In this document: in pieces, positions 57,181-64,000 of the stretch
Layout of the letters: each line of letters starts with the position of its first letter
Numbering within the stretch: the stretch's first letter is position 1
Source of the DNA: Vreelandella nanhaiensis
Lineage (GTDB): Bacteria; Pseudomonadota; Gammaproteobacteria; Pseudomonadales; Halomonadaceae
Direction: 5' to 3'
DNA: 64,000 nt
NCBI RefSeq assembly: GCF_003990185.1
Contig: NZ_RZHF01000025.1
Location: 124,143 to 188,142, forward strand
Made by a program: the position numbers and the translations under genes
Notes under the pieces: generated by a model
Database searches by the model: none
What the model was told of the DNA's origin: nothing
Seen by the model: the letters and a program-made list of their open reading frames with translations, nothing else

Positions 57181-59304
57181 TTAACCGTTTTGATTGATGA
57201 CGGCTTCAACGACGCTGGAGGGCGCCTCCTCGTACTTCGCGAACTCCATAGAGTAGCTCGCACGGCCCTGGGTTTGTGAGCGTAGGTCGGTTGCGTAACC
57301 GAACATCTCACCCAGCGGCACCGTTGCACGAATGACTTTACCAGCAGAAGAGTCATCCATGCCCTGCACCAGACCGCGACGACGGCTCAGGTCACCCATG
57401 ACGTCACCCATAAATTCTTCGGGAGTCACGATTTCGACCTTCATCACCGGCTCCAGCAGCACGGCCTTGGCCTTCCTGGCACCTTCCTTCACTGCCATAG
57501 AAGAAGCAATCTTGAACGCAGTCTCGTTAGAGTCTACGTCGTGGAAGGAGCCGTCGAACAGCGTCACTTTAACGTCAATCATCGGGTAACCCGCGATGAC
57601 ACCGTTTTTAAGCTGCTCGTAAGCACCTTTCTCAACCGCAGGGACGTATTCCTTCGGAACCGTACCACCTACGATCTCAGAGTTGAACTTGAAGAAGATC
57701 TCATCTTCGCCTTCACCCTTATCTGCAGCAGTCAGCGGCTCGATACGCAGCCAAACGTGACCGTACTGACCACGACCACCGGACTGACGTACAAACTTGC
57801 CTTCCTGCTCTACGCTGCCGCGAATGGTTTCGCGGTACGCTACCTGCGGCTTACCGATATTAGCTTCAACCTTGAACTCGCGACGCATACGGTCAACGAT
57901 GATGTCCAAGTGAAGTTCGCCCATACCAGAAATGATGGTCTGGCCGGTTTCTTCGTCGGTTTTAACCTGGAAAGAAGGATCTTCCTGAGCTAGCTTGCCC
58001 AGTGCAATACCCATTTTTTCCTGGTCAGCCTTAGACTTCGGCTCAACGGCTACCGAGATAACCGGATCCGGGAACTCCATGCGCTCGAGAACGATCTTGT
58101 TATCGATATCGCACAGGGTGTCACCCGTGGTGACGTCTTTCAGGCCGATACACGCTGCAATATCGCCAGCCAAGATCTCTTTGATCTCTTCACGCGAGTT
58201 GGCATGCATCTGAACGATACGGCCAACGCGCTCTTTCTTCTGCTTAACGGAGTTATATACGCCATCACCAGATTTCAGAACGCCCGAGTAGACGCGGATA
58301 AAGGTCAGCGTACCAACGAAGGGGTCAGTCGCGATCTTGAATGCCAACGCCGCAAACGGAGCATCATCATCCGCTACACGCGTAGCGATAGTGCCGTCTT
58401 TATCGTCCAACTCACCTTCGATCGCCTTAACTTCAGTCGGCGAAGGCATGTATTCGATAATGCCATCCAGTACCGCCTGAACGCCTTTGTTTTTAAAGGC
58501 AGAACCACAGGTAACCAGAACAATATCGTTAGCCAGAGTGCGCGCACGAAGGCCGGCTTTGATCTCTTCGATCGTCAGCTCACCACCTTCCAGGTACTTC
58601 TCCATCAGCTCGTCAGAGCCTTCGGCAGCAGCCTCAACCATTTGCTCGCGATACTTCTCGGCAGTTTCTTGCAGCTCAGCCGGAATATCAACGAGTTCAA
58701 AGTTCATACCCAGACTGGCTTCATCCCACAGGATCGCCTTCATCTGAATAAGGTCGACAACACCCTTAAAGTCTTCTTCCGTACCCCAGTTGATCTGGAT
58801 CGGCACAGCATTCGCGCCCAGACGCTCTTTCAACTGGTCAACGACCATGAAGAAGTCAGCGCCGGTACGGTCCATCTTGTTGACGAAGACCATACGCGGT
58901 ACTTCGTACTTGTTGGCTTGGCGCCATACGGTTTCGGTCTGCGGCTGAACGCCGGAAGAACCGCATAGTACAACGACCGCACCATCAAGAACACGCAGAG
59001 AACGCTCAACTTCGATGGTGAAGTCAACGTGCCCAGGCGTATCGATGATGTTGATGCGGTGCTCGTCGAACTGCTTGGCCATACCTTGCCAGAAGGTGGT
59101 TACAGCCGCAGAGGTGATAGTAATACCACGCTCCTGCTCCTGTTCCATCCAGTCCGTCGTCGCAGCACCGTCGTGCACTTCACCCACCTTGTGAGAAAGG
59201 CCGGTATAGAACAGTACACGCTCGGTCGTCGTGGTTTTACCCGCGTCGACGTGCGCTACGATACCAATATTGCGATAACGCTTAAGTGGTGTCTTGCGTG
59301 CCAC
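57181..59304 (-). CDS. fusA: Elongation factor G
   Basis: The translocation GTPase, 707 residues. G motifs are [24 protein letters not shown] and NKMDR. Domain II follows, then domains III-V (YRETI ... [11 protein letters not shown]). It is preceded by an unusual 232-base gap after rpsG that holds a 15-bp stop-codon repeat. Confidence 0.98.
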   Translation of the reverse strand: MARKTPLKRYRNIGIVAHVDAGKTTTTERVLFYTGLSHKVGEVHDGAATTDWMEQEQERGITITSAAVTTFWQGMAKQFDEHRINIIDTPGHVDFTIEVERSLRVLDGAVVVLCGSSGVQPQTETVWRQANKYEVPRMVFVNKMDRTGADFFMVVDQLKERLGANAVPIQINWGTEEDFKGVVDLIQMKAILWDEASLGMNFELVDIPAELQETAEKYREQMVEAAAEGSDELMEKYLEGGELTIEEIKAGLRARTLANDIVLVTCGSAFKNKGVQAVLDGIIEYMPSPTEVKAIEGELDDKDGTIATRVADDDAPFAALAFKIATDPFVGTLTFIRVYSGVLKSGDGVYNSVKQKKERVGRIVQMHANSREEIKEILAGDIAACIGLKDVTTGDTLCDIDNKIVLERMEFPDPVISVAVEPKSKADQEKMGIALGKLAQEDPSFQVKTDEETGQTIISGMGELHLDIIVDRMRREFKVEANIGKPQVAYRETIRGSVEQEGKFVRQSGGRGQYGHVWLRIEPLTAADKGEGEDEIFFKFNSEIVGGTVPKEYVPAVEKGAYEQLKNGVIAGYPMIDVKVTLFDGSFHDVDSNETAFKIASSMAVKEGARKAKAVLLEPVMKVEIVTPEEFMGDVMGDLSRRRGLVQGMDDSSAGKVIRATVPLGEMFGYATDLRSQTQGRASYSMEFAKYEEAPSSVVEAVINQNG

Positions 59305-59476
59305 GGTGAAACTCCCGTTAGTTGGCGATGCTCGTTAATTTAGCAGCGGTGAAAGTGAGTCTTACACCACCACCGCCATCACAGCATGATAGCGGCGGGG
59401 TGTTGCAACAAAGCGACTCGACTTACCACTTTCAACGACGCCATGCTGAAACAACGTGCATAAATAAACGCGGACT
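59305..59476 (-). other. rpsG-fusA intercistronic region
   Basis: No gene is seen. A region near 59364-59403 can form an imperfect GC-rich hairpin (ACACC-rich against GGTGT-rich arms). The rest holds no recognisable signal apart from the fusA ribosome-binding site. Confidence 0.4.
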
Positions 59477-59551
59477 CTACAAACACTGCGCTTACAAACG
59501 CCGTACTTAGAAACGCCGTACTTAGAAGCGACGCTCTTAGAAACGATAGTG
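59477..59551 (-). repeat. 15-bp in-frame repeat of the rpsG stop region
   Basis: Reading on from the last rpsG codons, HYRF-stop is followed in the same frame by ERRF-stop, VRRF-stop, VRRL-stop and AQCL-stop. The five stop codons lie exactly 15 bases apart (59537, 59522, 59507, 59492, 59477 on the plus strand). Copies three and four differ at only one base. Confidence 0.9.
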
Positions 59552-60007
59552 CGAGAAAGCTTTGTTGGCTTCAGCCATACGATGCACGTCTTCGCGCTTC
59601 TTAACAGCCGAACCTTTACCTTCTGCCGCATCCAGCATTTCACCAGCCAGACGCTGAACCATCGTTTTTTCACCGCGACGACGCGCCGCGTCCACCAGCC
59701 AGCGCATAGCGAGCGCTTGACGGCGTGACGGACGAACTTCAACCGGCACCTGATAGGTCGCACCACCTACGCGGCGCGACTTCACTTCGACCATCGGCTG
59801 GATAGTTTCCAGCGCCTTGTCGAAGATTTCCAGCGGCTCTTCTTTACTACGCTCGGCAACCTTGTCCAGCGCACCATAAACGATGCGCTCAGCTATGGAC
59901 TTCTTGCCGCTGACCATCAGGTGGTTCATGAACTTCGCCAGACGCTCACTTCCGAACTTAGGATCCGGCAGGATTTCGCGTTTAGCTACAACTCTTCTTC
60001 TAGGCAT
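59537..60007 (-). CDS. rpsG: Ribosomal protein S7
   Basis: Small-subunit head protein uS7, 156 residues, the short form as in E. coli B. It starts [21 protein letters not shown] and has the beta-hairpin [24 protein letters not shown]. In E. coli S7 represses the str operon at the rpsL-rpsG junction, here 147 bases long. The stop begins the 15-bp repeat array. Confidence 0.98.
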   Translation of the reverse strand: MPRRRVVAKREILPDPKFGSERLAKFMNHLMVSGKKSIAERIVYGALDKVAERSKEEPLEIFDKALETIQPMVEVKSRRVGGATYQVPVEVRPSRRQALAMRWLVDAARRRGEKTMVQRLAGEMLDAAEGKGSAVKKREDVHRMAEANKAFSHYRF

Positions 60008-60154
60008 GATAAGCCCTCAATTAAGGATCCTTCAGGTAAACCCGGGACTCGCGTCAGGTATTTAACACCCTGCATTGCCCGACCTTACTCTTATCAGACC
60101 GTCATATTCGTTTTGAACACTACACTGCATTACGCAGCGCGACGGCAAGCGATC

Positions 60155-60529
60155 TTAAGACTTCGGACGCTTGGTACCGTACTTGGAACGACCCTGCTTA
60201 CGGTTCTGTACGCCGGAAGTGTCAAGGGCGCCACGAACGGTGTGATAACGCACACCTGGCAAATCCTTTACACGGCCGCCGCGAATCAGAACAACAGAGT
60301 GCTCCTGCAGGTTGTGACCTTCACCACCGATGTAAGAAGAAACTTCGAAACCGTTGGTCAGGCGCACACGGCAAACCTTACGCAGGGCCGAGTTCGGCTT
60401 CTTGGGGGTAGTGGTGTATACGCGCGTACATACGCCGCGTTTTTGCGGACAGGCCTGCAGCGCGGGCACGTCACTTTTAGTAACGGGGCGCTTGCGCGGC
60501 TTGCGCACTAGCTGATTAATCGTTGCCAT
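60155..60529 (-). CDS. rpsL: Ribosomal protein S12
   Basis: Small-subunit decoding protein uS12, 124 residues. It starts [12 protein letters not shown] at 60529, not at an upstream GTG. Lys43 (TTPKKPNS) and Lys88 (GGRVKDLPG) are the wild-type residues, so no classical rpsL streptomycin-resistance change is present. The PNSALRKV and GVRYHTVRG motifs are intact, including the Asp89 that RimO may modify. It is the first gene of the str operon. Confidence 0.98.
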   Translation of the reverse strand: MATINQLVRKPRKRPVTKSDVPALQACPQKRGVCTRVYTTTPKKPNSALRKVCRVRLTNGFEVSSYIGGEGHNLQEHSVVLIRGGRVKDLPGVRYHTVRGALDTSGVQNRKQGRSKYGTKRPKS

Positions 60530-60606
60530 GGTGTTTAGCTGACTCCAATGGTTGCCTGGCCTTCCAGCGGCTGCGGGCGCACCCACCCCACTGTTAAAGG
60601 CTGCGC

Positions 60607-60636
60607 ATTCTAAAGGCTGACCCTAGGCGGCGTCAA
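60607..60636 (-). promoter_or_regulatory. Promoter of the str operon
   Basis: On the minus strand TTGACG (60636-60631) and TAGAAT (60612-60607) lie 18 bases apart; each differs from consensus at one base. It sits between the rpoC-end hairpin and rpsL. Confidence 0.7.
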
Positions 60637-60637
60637 G

Positions 60638-60663
60638 TCTTGCCGGCGGTTTAACCGGCAAGA
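60638..60663 (-). terminator. Hairpin after rpoC, terminator without a U run
   Basis: TCTTGCCGG and CCGGCAAGA pair over 9 bp with an 8-base loop, 38 bases after the rpoC stop. No T run follows on the minus strand, so termination may be partial. Confidence 0.55.
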
Positions 60664-60701
60664 TAGCGTCGTCAGGGCCAGATACTTTTTTTCTACTCGA
60701 T

Positions 60702-63700
60702 TTAGAGCTCGTCGTCACTATCTAGTGCTGTCAACTGTGCTCCAAGCTCCTGCTCTACCTCAGTCGCTGAGGGGTTGAACAGACGCTCAACGTCTTCGCG
60801 CTTGCGGCGACGTTCTGCGTGGTGAGTCAGACCGGTTCCTGCCGGAATCAGACGCCCAACTACCACGTTTTCTTTCAGGCCGCGCAGGTAATCGCGCTTG
60901 CCGGTAACAGCTGCTTCGGTCAGTACGCGGGTAGTCTCCTGGAAGGAGGCCGCGGAGATGAACGATTCAGTCGCCAGGCTCGCCTTGGTAATACCCAGCA
61001 GCATACGCTGATACTTCGCCGGGAACTTACCTTCTTTCTCGAGACGGGCATTTTGCTCCAGTACGCGAACAAGCTCAGCCTGGTCACCAGTAATGAAGTC
61101 AGAATCGCCCGAATCGGTGATCTCAACCTTACGCAGCATCTGACGCACAATTACTTCGATGTGCTTGTCGTTGATACCTACGCCCTGCAGACGGTAAACG
61201 TCCTGCACTTCGGCCGTAATATACTTGGCAAGTTCCGCAACGCCCAGCAGACGCAGGATATCGTGCGGGTTGCTCGGGCCATCGGAGATGACCTCGCCCT
61301 TCTCAACCGTTTCACCTTCAAAGACGGCAATCTGACGCCATTTGGGGATCAGCGCTTCAAACGGATCGCCGGACTCGGGGGTAATCGTCAGGCGACGCTT
61401 GCCCTTTGTCTCTTTACCGAAGCTCACCACGCCGCTGATTTCGGCAAGAATCGCTGATTCTTTCGGCTTACGCGCTTCGAACAGGTCGGCAACACGTGGC
61501 AGACCACCGGTAATATCCTTGTTACCCGATGCCTCAACCGGGATACGGGCAACAACCTCACCCACACCGATAGTTGAGCCGTCATCCACAGAGATGATCG
61601 AATTACCCGGCAGCAGGTACTGTACCGGCGTGTTCGAGCCGGAAACCGACACGTACTCACCTGCGGCATCCTGCAGCATGACCATCGGACGCTTATCGCG
61701 ACCGGCCATCGGACGAGCGGCCGATTCAATAACCTCGATAGACGAAAGACCGGTCATCTCGTCGACGCTGCGGTGCATGGTGACACCTTCGTCAAGATCA
61801 ATGAACTGTGCCTTACCCTCTACTTCAGCAATGATCGGGTGGGTGTGCGGGTCCCACTTGGCTACCATGGCGCCGGCGTCGACAACATCGCCATCGCGTA
61901 CGGAAAGCTCGGCACCGTAGGGCAGCTTGTAGTACTCGCGCTCACGACCGTGGTCGTCAGCAACCGCCAGGGCGCTGGAACGGGATACCACCACCAGCTT
62001 GCCGTCGGCACGCTCTACGTGCTTGATGTTGTGCAGACGAACCTTACCGCCGTGCTTGACCTGTACGCTATCCACGGCTGACGAACGCGATGCCGCACCA
62101 CCGATGTGGAAGGTACGCATGGTCAGCTGAGTACCCGGCTCACCAATGGACTGAGCAGCGATAACACCGACAGACTCACCAATGTTGACCTGGTGACCGC
62201 GCGCGAGGTCACGACCGTAACAGGACGAACACACGCCATGCGGCGTATCACAAGTAATGGTTGAGCGTACGATAATCTCATCCACACCCATGGTGTCGAG
62301 CTCGGCACACCACTTCTCGTCAAGCAGCGTGTTACGCGGAATCAGAACTTCTTCGGTACCCGGATCAACAACGTCCTGCGCAACCATGCGGCCCAGCACA
62401 CGCTGAGACAGCGGTACGATGATGTCACCACCCTCAATAATCGGGTGCAGGGTCAGGCCGTTTTCGGTGCCACAGTCAACCTCGGTGATTACCAGATCCT
62501 GTGCTACGTCTACCAGTCGGCGGGTCAGGTAACCGGAGTTGGCCGTTTTCAGGGCCGTATCTGCCAGACCCTTACGCGCACCGTGGGTTGAGATGAAGTA
62601 CTGAAGTACGTTCAGACCTTCACGGAAGTTGGCCACGATCGGCGTCTCGATGATCGAACCATCCGGCTTGGCCATCAAACCACGCATACCCGCCAGCTGG
62701 CGGATCTGAGCAGCAGAACCCCGAGCGCCCGAGTCGGCCATGATGAATACGCTGTTGAACGAATCCTGCTCAACTTCGTTGCCATCACGGTCAACGACAG
62801 TCTCTTTCGAGATACCCACCATCATCGCCTTGGCGACTTTATCGTTGGCCTTGGACCAGATATCGATAACCTTGTTGTACTTCTCACCTGCCGTTACCAG
62901 GCCAGAAGAGAACTGGTCTTCGATCTCTTTAACTTCAGCTTCGGCCGCGTCAACGATCTCGGTCTTGGCATCCGGGATAACGAAGTCGTTAACGCCGATA
63001 GAGGCGCCCGACCAAGTTGCTAAGCGGAAACCGGTGTACATCAACTGGTCAGCGAAGATAACCGTCGGCTTAAGACCAGAGCGGCGATAGACTTCGTTGA
63101 TCAGGCCGGAAATCGCCTTTTTCTTCATCGGCTGGTCGATCAGCGCAAACGGCACGCCTTCGGGCAGAATGCGGAACAGCAGCGCACGACCAACCGTGGT
63201 TTCATACAGACGGCGATGGAATGACTTCTCGCCGGTCTCTTCATCAATATCGATCTCGTCCAGACGAACCTTGACGCGAGCGTGTAGCGACACTGACTGG
63301 GTACCGAAAGCGCGCTCTACCTCGTTGAGGTCAGAGAACACCATACCTTCGCCCTTGGCGTTGATCTTTTCGCGGGTCATATAGTAAAGACCCAAAACAA
63401 CGTCCTGCGACGGCACGATGATCGGCTCGCCATTAGCAGGCGACAGTACGTTGTTGGTGGCCATCATCAACGCACGGGCTTCAAGCTGGGCTTCCAGGGT
63501 CAGCGGTACGTGTACCGCCATTTGGTCACCGTCGAAGTCGGCGTTGTAGGCCGCACACACCAACGGGTGCAGCTGGATCGCTTTACCTTCGATCAGTAGC
63601 GGTTCAAACGCCTGGATACCCAGACGGTGCAGCGTCGGTGCACGGTTAAGCAGTACCGGGTGTTCGCGGATAACATCGGCAAGGATGTCCCACACTTCCG

Positions 63701-64000
63701 GCAGTTCGCGCTCAACCATCTTCTTCGCGGCTTTAATCGTTGAGGCAAAGCCCAGCGACTGAAGCTTGGAGTAGATAAACGGCTTGAACAGCTCGAGCGC
63801 CATTTTCTTCGGCAGACCACACTGGTGCAGTCGCAGTGTCGGACCAACGGTAATAACCGAACGGCCCGAGTAATCGACACGCTTACCCAACAAGTTCTGA
63901 CGGAAACGACCCTGCTTACCTTTGATCATATCGGCAAGCGATTTCAGCGGGCGCTTGTTGGAGCCCGTGATCGCGCGGCCACGACGACCGTTATCCAGCA
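60702..64000 (-). CDS. rpoC: RNA polymerase beta' subunit, 5' part outside the window
   Basis: The catalytic large subunit of RNA polymerase. The visible part, about 1,099 residues, starts inside the protein ([20 protein letters not shown], near residue 310 by E. coli numbering) and runs to the natural end. The active-site Mg motif NADFDGD, the bridge-helix/trigger-loop region ([25 protein letters not shown]) and the second zinc site ([13 protein letters not shown]) are all present. It ends the rpoBC transcript. Confidence 0.98.
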   Translation of the reverse strand, partial: LDNGRRGRAITGSNKRPLKSLADMIKGKQGRFRQNLLGKRVDYSGRSVITVGPTLRLHQCGLPKKMALELFKPFIYSKLQSLGFASTIKAAKKMVERELPEVWDILADVIREHPVLLNRAPTLHRLGIQAFEPLLIEGKAIQLHPLVCAAYNADFDGDQMAVHVPLTLEAQLEARALMMATNNVLSPANGEPIIVPSQDVVLGLYYMTREKINAKGEGMVFSDLNEVERAFGTQSVSLHARVKVRLDEIDIDEETGEKSFHRRLYETTVGRALLFRILPEGVPFALIDQPMKKKAISGLINEVYRRSGLKPTVIFADQLMYTGFRLATWSGASIGVNDFVIPDAKTEIVDAAEAEVKEIEDQFSSGLVTAGEKYNKVIDIWSKANDKVAKAMMVGISKETVVDRDGNEVEQDSFNSVFIMADSGARGSAAQIRQLAGMRGLMAKPDGSIIETPIVANFREGLNVLQYFISTHGARKGLADTALKTANSGYLTRRLVDVAQDLVITEVDCGTENGLTLHPIIEGGDIIVPLSQRVLGRMVAQDVVDPGTEEVLIPRNTLLDEKWCAELDTMGVDEIIVRSTITCDTPHGVCSSCYGRDLARGHQVNIGESVGVIAAQSIGEPGTQLTMRTFHIGGAASRSSAVDSVQVKHGGKVRLHNIKHVERADGKLVVVSRSSALAVADDHGREREYYKLPYGAELSVRDGDVVDAGAMVAKWDPHTHPIIAEVEGKAQFIDLDEGVTMHRSVDEMTGLSSIEVIESAARPMAGRDKRPMVMLQDAAGEYVSVSGSNTPVQYLLPGNSIISVDDGSTIGVGEVVARIPVEASGNKDITGGLPRVADLFEARKPKESAILAEISGVVSFGKETKGKRRLTITPESGDPFEALIPKWRQIAVFEGETVEKGEVISDGPSNPHDILRLLGVAELAKYITAEVQDVYRLQGVGINDKHIEVIVRQMLRKVEITDSGDSDFITGDQAELVRVLEQNARLEKEGKFPAKYQRMLLGITKASLATESFISAASFQETTRVLTEAAVTGKRDYLRGLKENVVVGRLIPAGTGLTHHAERRRKREDVERLFNPSATEVEQELGAQLTALDSDDEL

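Noticed and set aside
58204..58968. 254-codon plus-strand frame opposite fusA, and similar frames opposite rpoA and tuf
   Set aside because: Mirror frames of highly expressed, codon-biased genes; no start signals and no family resemblance.
59362..59766. 134-codon minus-strand frame with repeated SKYGV units
   Set aside because: It is the out-of-frame reading of rpsG and of the 15-bp repeat, not a repeat protein.

Overview
The window looks like the chromosome of a moderately halophilic gammaproteobacterium, most probably a Halomonas-type member of the Halomonadaceae. The grounds are the E. coli-like order of the rpoC / str / S10 / spc / alpha ribosomal genes, a glnA-ntrB-ntrC nitrogen module, acid-rich proteins, moderate GC content, and accessory genes usual in that family. 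The family assignment is inference; no 16S gene is present. I see no tRNA, rRNA, CRISPR array, insertion sequence or prophage.

Layout. 1-2.9 kb: a phosphonate/phosphate-type ABC importer (phnD-phnC-phnE), with a 17-codon leader ORF stop/start-coupled to phnC. 2.9-8.6 kb: an SDR reductase facing a YjgC-like molybdenum oxidoreductase plus its DUF1641 partner, then an aldo/keto reductase. 8.7-9.7 kb: a porin gene broken in a run of seven Gs. 10-13.3 kb: a glycosyltransferase, a PAP2 phosphatase and a GltS-type carrier. 13.4-14.3 kb: a 43-residue membrane protein, a candidate Csr/Rsm-type regulatory RNA and an entericidin-like lipoprotein. 14.3-19.5 kb: an alpha/beta hydrolase and ntrC-ntrB-glnA, with an NtrC site and a sigma-54 promoter. 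19.5-24.7 kb: an acyltransferase, an esterase, two unknown proteins and a PilZ/HD-GYP protein. 24.8-27.7 kb: the Zur-boxed zinc importer znuCBA, preceded by a His/Cys-containing membrane mini-protein. 27.8-30 kb: divergent ampR-ampC. 30-34.8 kb: an AT-rich stretch with a galE remnant, then a galactofuranose-type cluster (glycosyltransferase, glf, glycosidase-like protein) and a cupin. 34.8-41.6 kb: housekeeping genes, including a TPP riboswitch with thiM-thiE, gloA, a ring-opening dioxygenase and a SPOR-domain D,D-carboxypeptidase. 42-64 kb, all on the minus strand: rplQ back through the alpha, spc and S10 operons, then tuf, fusA, rpsG, rpsL and the 3' part of rpoC.

How the parts work together. 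NtrB/NtrC controls glnA and probably its own operon. Zur should repress zinc uptake. Thiazole kinase and ThiE salvage thiamin under TPP control. AmpR governs the class C beta-lactamase in response to wall fragments. The ribosomal block supplies the translation and transcription core from a perfect-consensus promoter ahead of rpsJ and a strong promoter ahead of rpsL.

Most worth a second look: the orphan GGA-rich RNA at 13.7-13.9 kb, the two coupled leader ORFs ahead of ABC ATPase genes, the G7 frameshift in the porin, and a 15-bp tandem array that repeats the rpsG stop codon in frame five times.
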